From DATFVJ01 sp963826515 (lineage in GTDB: Bacteria; Actinomycetota; Actinomycetes; Streptosporangiales; Streptosporangiaceae): 64,000 nt of DNA. The DNA is taken from contig CAWGXI010000002.1 in NCBI GenBank assembly GCA_963826515.1, positions 62,001 through 126,000 of the forward strand, given 5' to 3'. The notes under the pieces are model-generated. The model was not told where the DNA came from and did no database searches. It was given only the letters and a program-made list of their open reading frames with translations. The translations under genes and the position numbers were made by a program. Positions 25,473 through 34,895 of the stretch are shown here, in pieces (within the stretch, counting starts at the first letter, position 1; each line of letters starts with the position of its first letter).

Positions 25473-27160
25473 TTAAGCGATTTCGCCATCCGCGCTGGTA
25501 ACGGGTAACTGGGGGGATACGTACGGTGGTCAGGCGGCGGGTGCCTGCCCGCCGGGGTCCGCCGGGCTGGGTGTCCGGGCGGCGGGGCGTCAGGGTGACG
25601 GTCATGCCGGGGTTGAGCTTTTCGAGCTGGCGGATCTTGTCGCGGGTCTTGCGCCCGGCGTCGAGCTGGTCGTGGTATCCGGATCCGAGCTCGATGTAGC
25701 GGAAGCCCGGGTCGGCGATGATGCGGTAGGCGGTCTCGATGATGGTGCGGGATCCGGCGACGATGGCCTTCTGCTTGCCGCGCCTGCGGGCATGGCGCCG
25801 GTAGCGGGCACCGAGGAAGGTGCCGGTCTTGGCGGCGGACATGACCGCGGCGCCGGCCACGCCGCGCAGGTACGGGTCGCCTTTGCCGGTGCGGCCGGTC
25901 TTGCTGGTGGCGCCGGACTGGATGGCGCGGGGAGTCAGCTTGGCCCAGGAGGCGGCGTGCCCGGGGGTGGGGAACTGGCTCATGTCGGTGCCCAGCTCGG
26001 CGACGATGACCTGGGCGGCGTCGTGGCCGATGCCGGTGATCTCATCGAGCCGGGCGATGACGCCCAGGACCAGCTCGCCGCATCCGGTGCACGGCCCGTC
26101 CGGTCCGGCCTGCCCGCAGCTGGTGCACACGCCGCCGAGGCCGGGGATGACCTCCAGCTGGGCGGTGATCTGCTCATCCAGCCGGATGATCTTGGCGGTC
26201 AGCTCGTCGATGAGCTCCAGCAGCATGCCGATCTCGAAGGCGTGGATGTCGCGGAACCCGCCGGTCAGGGCCTCCTTCAGCTCGGCCTTGCTAGCGCGCA
26301 GCCGGTAATCGCCGAGCGCGGCCAGCGCGGCGGGGCTGCGCTCGCCGTCCACCAGGGCCTGCAGGAACCGGCGGCCGCTGGCGCCCATCAGGTCCGAGAT
26401 CACGCTGGAGACCTTCAGCAGCGCGTCCTCCAGGATCTTCTCGATCCGGTTCTGGTGGCGGACCCGGTCATGGGTCAGGTTCGCCCGCAGCCGGGTCAGC
26501 GCCCGCAGGTCGCGGACGGGCTCTGGCGGCACGAACGAGCGGCGCAGCATGCCCCATTCGTTCAGCTTGCACAGCCACACGCAATCCAGCCGGTCGGTCT
26601 TGGACCGGCCCGGCAGGTGCTTGACGTCGCGGGCGTTGACTAGCCACACCTCCAGGCCCGCCGCCTCCGCCAGGTAATACCAGATACGCCAGTAGTCGCT
26701 GGTTATCTTGGGTAACGAAGATCAAGCACCGTGTTCCCGCAGGTCGCGCTGTTGCGTACGCGTCCGCGACGGGAAGGACAAAAGCGGCAACGACAAGAGG
26801 CCGCAGCGAGATCAGCGCCGCCGTCCGCTGTCTGCGTCGCGGACGGTCCCCAGATAACCCGTCCGCGACGGAAGGAGGAACGGACAAAACGGGGCCGTCA
26901 CCGGCCGTCGCGGACGCCTACTGGCGACCCCAGATAACGGAGGTGGACTCGAGCACGAGCCGCTCCACGCCCTGGCACACCAGGTGATCCATTAGCGTCA
27001 CGACCGCGGCGAAGGTCGCGGTCACCTCCCACACCTTCTGGGTACGCCGGGATGCGGCCGGGCAGCACACTCGCGCACGCCTTCCGCGCCGCGGCACCCG
27101 TACCCGCCCACCACACCAGCCCGCCCAGGACGGACGCGGACACGTTTCGTGGCCACCCCA
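25473..27160 (-). pseudogene. IS110 transposase, split by MITE-like insert
   Basis: The N-terminal section (about 27060-26939) reads KVWEVTATFAAVVTLMDHLV, CQGVERLVLESTS. After the insert it resumes SDYWRIWYYLAEAAGLEVWL, VNARDVKHLPGRSKTDRLDC (the DEDD Asp region), then GELVLGVIARLDEITGIGHD and TSKTGRTGKGDPYLRGVAGA (the Tnp_IS116 C-terminal domain). A further frameshift near the end moves it to the frame that stops at about 25473. The catalytic text is otherwise well kept, so the decay is recent. Confidence 0.85.
26702..26938. mobile_element. 237-bp MITE-like insertion in IS110
   Basis: The ends GTTATCTTGGGT (26702) and, on the other strand from 26938, GTTATCTGGGGT match at 11 of 12. Inside are two degenerate direct units, each with CGTCCGCGACGG, GGACAAAA and a terminal CCCCAGATAAC (ending near 26860 and at 26938), so the insert may be a tandem or nested pair. 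It separates LESTS from SDYWR of the IS110 transposase. It shares the GTTATCT end with the MITE at 1518-1733. Confidence 0.68.
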
Positions 27161-27576
27161 CGCCACCCAGACCCGTTGACTCATATGCTCCGGCACACTA
27201 GTTGCAACCATGCTCGACGCCGGGGTGGACCTGCGCAACGTGCAGATCGCGGCCCGCCACGCCGATCCCAGGACCACGATGCGCTACGACCGGGCCCGCA
27301 AGAACCTCGACCGCCATCCCAACTACATTCTCGCCGCCTACATGGCCTCCGGCACCTGAACAGGCATCGCGTCACCTGGCACCCTCAGGCCCATGCTGGT
27401 ATGCCGAAATGAGTGAGTTGCCTACCCGCATGCTTATGCGCTGACCGGTATGCTCACTCCCGTTTCAGGGCGCGGTCGCGATTCCGCAGGGCTTAGGTTT
27501 GCCAGCCGTTGCGGCGGCATGCTGGCCGTGCGGGAACCCGCCGCCTCGGCGGCGGGTTCCCGATGTTGGTGTCCGC

Positions 27577-27948
27577 TCAGCTCGCGGCCTTCCGGGCGGC
27601 GTCGAAGGGTGCCCGGTCGAAGACGAACCGGCTGTATGTGATCTTGTCATCTGTGACGGTGACGCATTCGGCGGCGGGAGCGCTCTTTACTGGCACCGTT
27701 TGGGTGTCGTACATGATGAGCGCGATCTGGTCGTCACCGTAGGCGGCGATCATCTTCGATCCGGTGAGAATCTGGACGAAGGGGCCCATGAAGCCCCGGT
27801 ACGCCTCGGCGCCGAGCAGGCGGCCTGCTGGCGCGTCGCAGACGATGTCGTCGGCGATGTAGCTCATGGCTGTGTCCAGGTCGTGACTGGTCCAGGCTCG
27901 GTGGTAGGCCAGCGCGATGCGCAGCGCGGGGCTGGTGGTGTCGGTCAT
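27577..27948 (-). CDS. SnoaL/NTF2-like protein (123 aa)
   Basis: ATG 27948. Residues 5-110 form a cone-fold: ALRIALAYHRAWTSHDLDTA, MSYIADDIVCDAPAGRLLGA, EAYRGFMGPFVQILTGSKMI, then beta strands IALIMYDTQTVPVKSAPAAE. Length is typical for SnoaL-like proteins. It is divergent from an ECF sigma factor whose own C-terminus carries a SnoaL-like domain, with 116 bp between starts, so shared regulation is likely. The ligand or reaction is unknown. Confidence 0.82.
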   Translation of the reverse strand: MTDTTSPALRIALAYHRAWTSHDLDTAMSYIADDIVCDAPAGRLLGAEAYRGFMGPFVQILTGSKMIAAYGDDQIALIMYDTQTVPVKSAPAAECVTVTDDKITYSRFVFDRAPFDAARKAAS

Positions 27949-28064
27949 GGTGTTTCCTCACTGTGATCGGCCCTCGGGCGGCCTTGCGTTACCCGTTCAG
28001 ACACCGCGACGGCCGCGAACGGAACGCTGCGCGGGGATGTGGCAGGGCGTGGCATGATTCGGCG

Positions 28065-29087
28065 GTGGAGCAGGCCACGCTGGAGCGGGCTCGCGATGGG
28101 GACGGGCAGGCGTTCCGCGAGCTCACCGACCCGCACCGGCGCGAGCTGCAGGTGCATTGCTACCGGATGCTCGGCTCGGTGACCGACGCCGAGGACGTGC
28201 TGCAGGAGACGCTGCTGGCGGCCTGGCGAGGCCTGGCAGGCCTGCAGGAGCAGGCGTCGTTGCGGTCCTGGCTGTACCGCATCGCGACCAACCGCTGCCT
28301 CAACGCCCGGCGCGCGGTCGCCCGGCGGGTGCCGGCCGAGCCGGTACCGCCGTTCCAGCCGCCCGAGCCCACCCGGCGCACCGAAGTCACCTGGCTGCAG
28401 CCTTGCCCGGACACGCTGCTCGAAGGACTCCCCGACGCCGGGCCAGGGCCCGGGGCGCGCTACCAGGCCACCGAGGCGGTCGAACTTGCCTTCGTGGCTG
28501 CCCTGCAGACCATGCCGCCACGGCAGGCAGCCACCCTCGTGCTACGCGACGTGCTCGGCTTCTCTACCGAGGAGGTGGCGAGCATGCTCAACGTGAGCCC
28601 GACTGCGATCAAAGGCGTCTTGCAACGGGCCCGCCGGTCACTCGGCCAGCATCGCGGCAGTGCCGATCGCGCCCGCCCAGGGCCAGCCCGGGAGCGACAC
28701 CTCGCCCGGCGCTTCGCGAACGCCTTCGTTGCTGGCGACGTCCATGGCGTGGTCGCGCTGCTCACCGACGACGCATGGCTTTCCATGCCCCCCGCGCCGC
28801 ACGAGTACTGCGGCATCGACGCGATCGGCGCATTCCTGCGAGCCTCCTTCGGCTGGCGCGGCGACCGGCGAGTGCGGCTGATATCCACCCGCGCCAACAC
28901 CCAGCCCGCCTTCGGCAGTTACCTCAGCCATCACGCCAATCCGATCGCCACTCCGGCGGGTCTCATCGTGCTTACGATCAGCGGTGACCAGGTCCAGGCC
29001 ATCACCCGGTTCCACGTCGACGCGCTCTACCCTCGGTTCGGGCTTCCCAGGTCGCTGGCCGACCCGGCGGAGCGTTCCGGCTCCTGA
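28065..29087 (+). CDS. ECF sigma factor with C-terminal SnoaL-like domain
   Basis: GTG 28065 gives 340 residues. Sigma region 2 (residues about 15-85): DPHRRELQVHCYRMLGSVTD, AEDVLQETLLAAWRGLAGLQ, SLRSWLYRIATNRCLN. Region 4 (about 140-195): LQTMPPRQAATLVLRDVLGF, STEEVASMLNVSPTAIKGVL, QRARRSL. A SnoaL_2-like domain fills 205-325 (RRFANAFVAGDVHGVVALLT, HEYCGIDAIGAFLRASFGWR). This is the layout of the TIGR02960 (SigX5-like) family, in which the fused C-terminal domain probably replaces an anti-sigma factor. Divergent neighbour 27577-27948 is a free SnoaL protein and a plausible target. Confidence 0.9.
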   Translation: MEQATLERARDGDGQAFRELTDPHRRELQVHCYRMLGSVTDAEDVLQETLLAAWRGLAGLQEQASLRSWLYRIATNRCLNARRAVARRVPAEPVPPFQPPEPTRRTEVTWLQPCPDTLLEGLPDAGPGPGARYQATEAVELAFVAALQTMPPRQAATLVLRDVLGFSTEEVASMLNVSPTAIKGVLQRARRSLGQHRGSADRARPGPARERHLARRFANAFVAGDVHGVVALLTDDAWLSMPPAPHEYCGIDAIGAFLRASFGWRGDRRVRLISTRANTQPAFGSYLSHHANPIATPAGLIVLTISGDQVQAITRFHVDALYPRFGLPRSLADPAERSGS

Positions 29088-29365
29088 CCACGGTCGCCGC
29101 GTCCGTCCGCAGCCAAGCCCAGGAACGACCCAGTTCGTTCGGCATGCGCATATCGGCTACCACCGGCACGGCTGGCAGGCCCCATGAATGAGGCGATCTC
29201 TGCCGCACCACCGGATTGTGCCCAGCCCATCCGGTACGAGAGGTCGCCCATGACCAGCCGCGACCTCGTGACAGAACGGTGGCTCAGCGCTCGCGAAACA
29301 CGGCTTCAGTCTGCCTGTCCCGCTGAAGACCCGTCGGCGCCTGCCATACGACCCAGGTTGCTTGC

Positions 29366-29611
29366 ATGACTATTCGTGATCGTCCGGCCATTGGGATGCG
29401 CGCTCATGCCGCAGAGCATGCTGGCCGAGACGGCGATGGGTTAGTGCAGTCCGAGTTGACGGTGGCGCCTTACCTGGAGTTTCCCCAACGAGTTGCTGCC
29501 TTCCTCGAACCGTCCGAGCTGCGCACGAGACGCACATCTCATCTTCCGCCGAGGCAGAGCTTGCACCTGCGCACTTGTGGCTGCAGGGAACTGACGGCAG
29601 CGACTGCTTGA
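29366..29611 (+). pseudogene. possible integrase N-terminal fragment
   Basis: ATG 29366 and the bases around it (GCATGACTATTCGTGATCG) resemble the start of the split tyrosine recombinase at 24669 (GCATGATTATTCATGACCG), and the peptide MTIRDRPAIGMRAHAAEH parallels MIIHDRPAPYTVHAHSCRN. Beyond about 25 codons no resemblance remains. Probably a leftover of a second copy. It overlaps the opposite-strand small gene at 29539-29760. Confidence 0.38.
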
Positions 29612-29760
29612 TCAATTGAGGCGTAGGCCCCGCTCCATGAGCCGTTCTGTGTCGGCCCGGTGCCGCGCTCACCCTGGCCGTGGCGGCACTCTTGGCATTC
29701 GGCGAGGTGGATCGTCACGCGTCTATGCGGCCGGTTCTCATAGGCATAGATCTCAGCCAC
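29539..29760 (-). CDS. small zinc-ribbon-like protein (73 aa)
   Basis: ATG 29760. Two CxxC knuckles, CQEC (residues about 22-25) and CKLC near the C-terminus, frame a short fold with HLAECQECRHGQG and NGSWSGAYASIDQAVAAV. I have a general recollection of similar short proteins with paired CxxC and a W-G-x-Y/F-x-S/T-x-x-x-A motif, of unknown function. The gene is compact with a clean start; moderate certainty that it is real. Confidence 0.55.
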   Translation of the reverse strand: MAEIYAYENRPHRRVTIHLAECQECRHGQGERGTGPTQNGSWSGAYASIDQAVAAVSSLQPQVRRCKLCLGGR

Positions 29761-29916
29761 CGCTCCGGTCTCCCGTTCGTTGATTAAGCATGGCTGAGGT
29801 CGTCCAGGCAGGCAAGGCGACCGAGACCCGTAGCGCCCAGAACCGCAACGCGGGTACGCGAGCTACTCCTGGTAGCTCCTGCACAAACTTGCCCTGCCCT
29901 CAGCGCGTGCGTCGAG

Positions 29917-30213
29917 GTGTTCACTGATTTCGAGAACCGCGGCGAAGTCCGGCGCGTGCCCACGCCGTCGGGCGACGTGGACGCGACGGCGCACCGCGGC
30001 GACTATTCGGACATGGCTGGCGCATACGAGGCACTGGAACAGTGGTGCAAGGACAACGGACGCCGGCCGGCCGGATTGAACTGGGAAATCTATGGCGACT
30101 GGGACGACGATCCCGTGATCTATTTTTCCTACTCGAGCCCGCGGCGCGTTAAGCTGGACATATCCCAGATCTCACGTCCGCTGCACGATTTCGCCATCAT
30201 GGCTGCTCATTGA
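29917..30213 (+). CDS. GyrI-like effector-binding domain, N-terminally short
   Basis: GTG 29917; 98 residues. DVDATAHRGDYSDMAGAYEA, LEQWCKDNGRRPAGLNWEIY, GDWDDDP is the second half of the GyrI/AraC effector-binding (SOUL-like) fold, normally about 150 residues. The first half (usually with a VYVEVP-type strand) is missing, so this is probably a truncated gene. The tail after DWDDDP departs from the family. Confidence 0.6.
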   Translation: MFTDFENRGEVRRVPTPSGDVDATAHRGDYSDMAGAYEALEQWCKDNGRRPAGLNWEIYGDWDDDPVIYFSYSSPRRVKLDISQISRPLHDFAIMAAH

Positions 30214-30303
30214 GCGCACCCCGAGGTTTCACTCTCATGCCGCGATGACGCTCGTTCTCGGAGGCGTGCCGGATGCGTGCGTTGCGGATGCGCATAGCGG
30301 GTG

Positions 30304-31050
30304 TCAGCGGCGGAGGATGTCGCGAAGGTGCTGCACGGGCCATCGCCGGTCGAACAGTGTCGGGTCGTCCCGGTCCTCGGCGCGAAGGTGCTCGATCAAG
30401 GTCACATAGTCGTCGAGGTCGAGCGTCCTGATCAGGGTGAGCAGGTCGGCCGCCTCGCCGGTGACGGGGGCGATCGGTGCGACGAGCCGGTCGTAGAGTT
30501 CCACGACCTGGTGAACCATCGTTAGGTGGCGCGGTCCGGGCTCGGCGGAGCGGAAGTTCGTCGCGGCGAAGTCCTCGGTGAAGACGATCGGCTCGACTGC
30601 CAGGGCCTGCGGTCCGTAGTGCTGGGCGAGATGGATGAGCAACTCGACGTCGAAGGTCTCGTTGAAGGACGTCATCTGCCGGATGGCCGGGCCGAGCGCG
30701 GCCGCGTCGAAGGCCTTGAAGCCGGCCTGGGTGTCGAGCACGTGGGCCAGCGGTGGGATGAGCAAGGCCCGGACGAAATGGCGGAACAGGACGATGATCT
30801 TGTCCGGCTTGTCGCTGGTGCTGCGCGGCTCGGTGACCGGCCCGCCGGCCCGGACCAGCACCGCCCCGTCGATCCCGTAACGCTGGCCGAGCGCGCCGGC
30901 CACCTTGTCACCGGCCACCACCGGCGCCGCCAGCGAGCCCAGCTGGGCCAGGTTCGCGGACAGATCCGCGTCGGTGTAGCAGACCACATGCCGGCCGACG
31001 CCGTTCGCCCGCGCCGGATCGGTCCGCACCGCGACCTCATGACCGGCATC
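30304..31050 (-). pseudogene. family-2-type glycosyltransferase, C-terminal two-thirds
   Basis: HVVCYTDADLSANLAQLGSL contains the DxD metal-binding motif (DAD); then PVVAGDKVAGALGQRYGIDG, HVLDTQAGFKAFDAAALGPA, SFNETFDVELLIHLAQHYGP and TLDLDDYVTLIEHLRAED continue to a stop at 30304. The nucleotide-binding start of GT2 enzymes (VIPTYNE-type strand) is absent: upstream of about 31050 the frame is open to 31359 but unlike any glycosyltransferase. Treated as 5'-truncated. Confidence 0.7.
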
Positions 31051-31360
31051 GCGGCGGCCGAGGGCTACCCGGGCAAAGGTCACCGCAGCGTGACGGTGCT
31101 CAGGCTGGCTGAGGTGATCGGGGCTGACATCTCGATCAGCCCCGCGTTCTACCAGCTGATCTCGGCCGGGCAGTCCCGCAAGGGCGGATCGATACTGGCC
31201 GGGCTGGCCGCCGCCCAGGACCGGACACACCAGACGGATCCCGTCCCGCTCGCCGTCATCACGAGCAGTGACGTGGTGCCAGGCGAGCAGGCGAAGACGT
31301 TGCGCAGTCAACGCCCGGCTACGCCGCTGATCACACAGGGCGAAGGGCAGAGATTGCACA

Positions 31361-32345
31361 TCAGTGCTGGCTCAACCTGGCGGCGGCAAGCCTCCCCACG
31401 TCGGTACCCCGTCCCGGCCGGGACCACCGGCCCCGATCACCGATCTCGGGCGGGCCTTGGTCAAGCGGCAGAAGTAACTTCCGAGTAGGTCTGTCGCCTA
31501 AGTATGGCGCGCGACATCTTGGGCCAACCGATGTCCGCACATGCCGCCGACGGCGTGTTTGGTCGGCGCTGCCCCTGTGCGTCAGGCCAATCCCGTTGGC
31601 TGCGATGCGGTGGTCCTGGTGCTGTTCAGCGTGCGGGCTGAGGTTGCAGGTTGCGCCAGATCCGCTGGACACGCCCTGGATCGTGGTGATTCCGTAGTCG
31701 AGTCCGATGGTGCCCTGGCCGCCGGGATCGTCTGTGGTGAGCACGGCCAGGATTTGGTCGCGGCCCTTGCCGTGTACCCATCCCATGCTGTTGACCTGCC
31801 ATGGGCACGAGTCGTCCTGCTTCGCGCAGGTGGGGCGGTACTTCCAGCCATTCTTGAGGGCGACGGTCACGCTGGGACCGGGGCTGGCGTAGTCCGGCGC
31901 ATCGCAGGTGGTCCCCCACGGGCCGCAGCTGATTGTGATGCCCCAGCGCTGGCTGGGCACCACCCTTTCCATCAGGTGGAGCCCGTAGTCCCGGGCATCC
32001 GGCGTCAGGGTGTGGTTGGGGTAGGCGAGGGTGCCGACAATCCTCACCTGGTCAGCGGCCGTGGTCGTCGTATTGCCCCACCCGTAATACGCCGGCGTTT
32101 CGCAGCCGACCTTGGTGTGCCGGGTCGGGATCAACGTGTTGAAGAGGGTGAGCGTGGTGCAGCCGCCGGAGAAGTAGAACAGCGACGTCGCCGCCACGTT
32201 GTCGCTCATGGTGATCATGTTCTGCAGCAGGTACTTGATGGAGTACGGCATAGCTGGCCGGGATAGTCTCAGGCTTGGACTCGTAGCGCCACAGCCACAG
32301 GGCCAGGATGTCGGCCTTCAAGATGCTATCCCTGATACCCGGAGC
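31361..32345 (-). pseudogene. class A beta-lactamase-like serine hydrolase, truncated and frameshifted
   Basis: The first recognised text is DSILKADILALWLWRYE with a candidate SxxK (SILK). After a frameshift near 32255 comes SIKYLLQNMITMSDNVAATS with SDN, LTPDARDYGLHLMERVV, GPSVTVALKNGWKYRP and VNSMGWVHGKGRDQILAVLT. The KTG box is not obvious, the usual position reading KNGW. The N-terminus is lost at a 30-bp palindrome (32330-32359) and the C-terminus runs past the fold into unrelated text. Likely a dead exported penicillin-recognising hydrolase. Confidence 0.72.
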
Positions 32346-32359
32346 TCCGGGTATCAGGG
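32330..32359. repeat. 30-bp perfect palindrome
   Basis: CCCTGATACCCGGAG is followed immediately by its exact reverse complement. It lies 36 bp downstream of the oxidase gene stop (minus strand) and exactly where the serine-hydrolase remnant loses homology. No T-run follows, so a terminator role is doubtful; it may be a site-specific recombination or element-end scar. Confidence 0.85.
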
Positions 32360-32394
32360 CAGCGACACCGAGCTGGCCGGGACGGGCGCGGGGC

Positions 32395-34020
32395 TCAGAT
32401 GCTGACCGGCTGCGGCGGCCGGTGCGGGGCGGACATTCCACGCTCGCCGACGGCGGTAGTGATCGACTGTGCGTGGTTGAACACGTTTCGCGGATCCCAC
32501 CGGGCTTTGACCTCCTGCAGGGCGGGATAGTTGGCCTTGTAGTAGAGGGCAGGCCAGCTGGGTGGCAGGTCCACATCGGGGTAGTTGATGAAGCACCCGT
32601 CGGTGACACTGTTGGATGCGGGAACGCCGCCTGTGGCGGAGTACACGCTGGTGTAGAAGCCGTTGATCCAGCGCAGGTTAACCTCGTCTTCCTGGGGCGA
32701 GGTCCAGTAGGTCTGGTACTGCAGCTTCATGATCGACGAACGCTGCGCAGCGGCTGTAGCGTCCGGTGCCGGCACGTTGATACGGCACCCGTAGGAGTCG
32801 ACCTGCAACAGCGCCTGCGGATTGGTGTAGCGAGTGTCGGTCAGCGCGCTGTGGATGGCCTGGATCTGGTTATCGGGGAACGGGGCTTTCATGTAAGCGG
32901 ACTTGTACTTGCCGCGTTGGTTCGGCCCGGATCCGGCCAGCGTCTGCGCGGCCTGCAGCCAGGGAAGCGAGACGGTCGTCGTTGATCCGCCCGGCACGCC
33001 CCTGCTGACCTGGGCGAGGAACGCCGGCAGCAGGTCGGCCGCAGGCCCGGCTGCCTGAGTGATCATCGTGATCTGCCCGGCTGACTGATGGAACAGCTTG
33101 AGGAGCGAGAACAGGCCGGCGAATGGGCTCGACGGAGAGCTGTTGGCCTGCATGAAGCGCCCGTAGTTGCGCAGCAGCGTCGCAAAGCCCTGAGCGGTCA
33201 GGCCGGACCATGACCACGTCGTGGTGGCGAGCCGCACCTGCCCTGGGGGACTCGGCAGCCCAGTGAAATAGTACGCGGTGACGATGCCGAAGTTGCCTCC
33301 GCCGCCACCGGTGTGCGCCCATAGCAGCCGCCCGGTCCCGGGATCGCCTTTCCTCGCTCTCACCAGCTGGGCCCTGCCGCGCCGGTCGACGCAGGCAACG
33401 TCCACCGCGTCGAGGTAGTCGACGGTCAGGCCGTGCAGCCTGGATAGGAGCCCGTATCCGCCGCCTGCGATGTGGCCGCCCGCCCCGACTGAGTAGCAGG
33501 ACCCGCCGGGCAGGGTGAGGTTGTAGTCCTTGAAGAGCGTCTCATACACGTTCCAGAGAGTGGCGCCGCCCTCCACGCACACCCGGCCGGCCGGGTCCAG
33601 GTACACGCCCTGCATCCCGCTCATGTCGATGACGACGCCGCCGTGGTTCCCGGCCGAGAAGTCCTCGTAACAGTGCCCGCCGCCGCGCACGGTAATGCGC
33701 AGGCCGACGTCGCGGGCCTGCTGGACGGCGGTGACCGTCTGCCGGGCGTTCTGGACCACCTGGATGTAGGCGGGAGACCCGACCCAGCGCTGGTTGAAAC
33801 CCATCCGCATGGTGGCGTACCTGGGATCGGCCGGGTAGATCGGTGGCAGGCCGCGGGTAGCCGGTGGTGCGGTTACGGCCCCGGCGTATGGCTTCAGTAC
33901 CGACCCGGGCAAGCTGAGCGCGCCCGCGCCGACGACGAGGCCTCCGCCGACGGAGAGAAACCTCCGCCGCCCCACGCCGGCACTCATCCCGGGTCCGGGT
34001 CCTCGATCGGGCGCCTGCAT
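32395..34020 (-). CDS. Tat-exported FAD-linked oxidase, berberine-bridge type
   Basis: From ATG 34020, 541 residues. Twin-arginine signal GRRRFLSVGGGLVVGAGALS at about 18-37. The FAD-binding PCMH domain follows: VRGGGHCYEDFSAGNHGGVV (His for covalent 8-alpha attachment) and GGSCYSVGAGGHIAGGGYGL (Cys for the second, 6-S-cysteinyl bond), so a bicovalent flavin is likely. A substrate domain follows, with a C-terminal BBE motif ALYYKANYPALQEVKARWDP and NVFNHAQSI. An earlier in-frame ATG at 34089 would displace the signal. Likely an extracytoplasmic oxidase of alcohols, sugars or phenolics; substrate unknown. Confidence 0.9.
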   Translation of the reverse strand: MQAPDRGPGPGMSAGVGRRRFLSVGGGLVVGAGALSLPGSVLKPYAGAVTAPPATRGLPPIYPADPRYATMRMGFNQRWVGSPAYIQVVQNARQTVTAVQQARDVGLRITVRGGGHCYEDFSAGNHGGVVIDMSGMQGVYLDPAGRVCVEGGATLWNVYETLFKDYNLTLPGGSCYSVGAGGHIAGGGYGLLSRLHGLTVDYLDAVDVACVDRRGRAQLVRARKGDPGTGRLLWAHTGGGGGNFGIVTAYYFTGLPSPPGQVRLATTTWSWSGLTAQGFATLLRNYGRFMQANSSPSSPFAGLFSLLKLFHQSAGQITMITQAAGPAADLLPAFLAQVSRGVPGGSTTTVSLPWLQAAQTLAGSGPNQRGKYKSAYMKAPFPDNQIQAIHSALTDTRYTNPQALLQVDSYGCRINVPAPDATAAAQRSSIMKLQYQTYWTSPQEDEVNLRWINGFYTSVYSATGGVPASNSVTDGCFINYPDVDLPPSWPALYYKANYPALQEVKARWDPRNVFNHAQSITTAVGERGMSAPHRPPQPVSI

Positions 34021-34534
34021 CCGTGCCGCTCCTTCGTGGCGGAGCCAACGTATTGATCTCAATCCCGTACTTGGCCCACTGCGCTTCATGCTGACAATTC
34101 AGGCGATTTATCAACCTGCCGGCATAACCGTGGAACTGTCGGGTCCCTGCCTGGTCCCTGCGAGGCAGGAGAACCCTCCGAAGCTCATCTGACTATCGTC
34201 TCCAACGTACTCCGGGTATTCAAGGGATCGCAAATAAAATAGGGCCAGCCCATCCAGGGTAAGGGCATAGCGTATTACTTCTCCCGCATACGACGAGGCG
34301 CCACCCTTAGCTGGCGCTCTGCATCGCCAACGGCCCCAGGGCGAATTAAGGGCCTGACACGGAGGGTCAGTTCGGTAATGGAACCCATCCGCTTCTGCCG
34401 CTCTGCGCGCGGAGAGCGCTGCGACCCAGAACCCGGGTTGGGCCCCGCTGAACCGGACTGCACGAGTCAATGCGAACAGTAGTCGCGTACGCTCTGGCGG
34501 CCAGCTGCCCAGCCGCAGCCCTGCCCGGCAGGCC
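34021..34534. other. gene-free stretch
   Basis: About 510 bp between the oxidase start and the hydrolase fragment. Base composition dips between 34180 and 34280. No recognisable frame, repeat or RNA. The oxidase promoter should lie near 34030-34110. Confidence 0.45.
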
Positions 34535-34895
34535 ATGCTGCGCTTCTTGCTGTGGCCGCTGCGGAAGGCCGCGAGCCAGAATGCGTCCCAGGACGCCGCA
34601 GCTACCGGGCCCGGGGATGTCCCGCTGCGGGAACCTGTGCCCGCAATGCATTACGACGCTGGTCACCGAGACCGAAGGCAGGCTCCCGGCCTTCTCGGCC
34701 ATCCTCGCGGAGATGCTCCTGCTCGGCGGCAGCAAAAGCCCGGCCTACCTCAAGACCACCCTCGACGCTCTCGCCGGGATCCTCCCCAAGGCCAGGCACA
34801 TCGAGTTCGCAGGTTGCGGACATCTGGCGCCGGACAACAGCGGCCAGCCGGAACGTGTCGCCCGGGAACTGCGGGCTTTCTTCGCTGCAGGCTGA
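34535..34895 (+). pseudogene. alpha/beta hydrolase, C-terminal fragment
   Basis: MLRFLLWPLRKAASQNASQD in one frame and, after a shift near 34660, TEGRLPAFSAILAEMLLLGG, SKSPAYLKTTLDALAGILPK, ARHIEFAGCGHLAPDNSGQP and ERVARELRAFFAAG. The GGSKSPAYLK and GCGHLAPDN blocks hold the Asp-loop region and catalytic His of alpha/beta hydrolases. The nucleophile half is missing. Confidence 0.75.

Larger units (their letters stand above)
25383..27177 (-). mobile_element. IS110-family element
   Basis: The boundaries are inferred from where the interrupted tyrosine recombinase stops and resumes (about 25383 and 27177). IS110 elements have no large terminal repeats and often no duplication, and none is seen. 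The element carries one minus-strand transposase gene and is itself interrupted by a 237-bp insert (26702-26938). Confidence 0.75.
24669..27358 (+). pseudogene. tyrosine recombinase split by IS110
   Basis: N-terminal part 24669-25382: GTTRIHAESGLRIYLGWCAE, ELYVRWMQVVRRFQPPAVSR is the core-binding domain; after frameshifts come SPAEYVRRPAVPAESPTPGF, LLGLRIFEATGTDINDIGEE (Arg), GKGSKVVLAP. It breaks after GRAHP. The C-terminal part resumes at about 27178 with HMLRHT (HxxR), then after a one-base shift TMLDAGVDLRNVQIAARHAD and PRTTMRYDRARKNLDRHPNY (nucleophile Tyr), stop 27358. The insert is an IS110 element on the other strand. Frameshifts on both sides show it was or became non-functional. Confidence 0.86.

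Noticed and set aside
31050..31488. Plus-strand text RSVTVLRLAEVIGADISISP opposite the glycosyltransferase upstream region
   Set aside because: It looks coding-like, but no family, start or ribosome site was recognised, so it is not called as a gene.
30526..31488. Plus-strand 320-codon frame over the glycosyltransferase remnant
   Set aside because: Antisense to clear GT2 motifs for most of its length.
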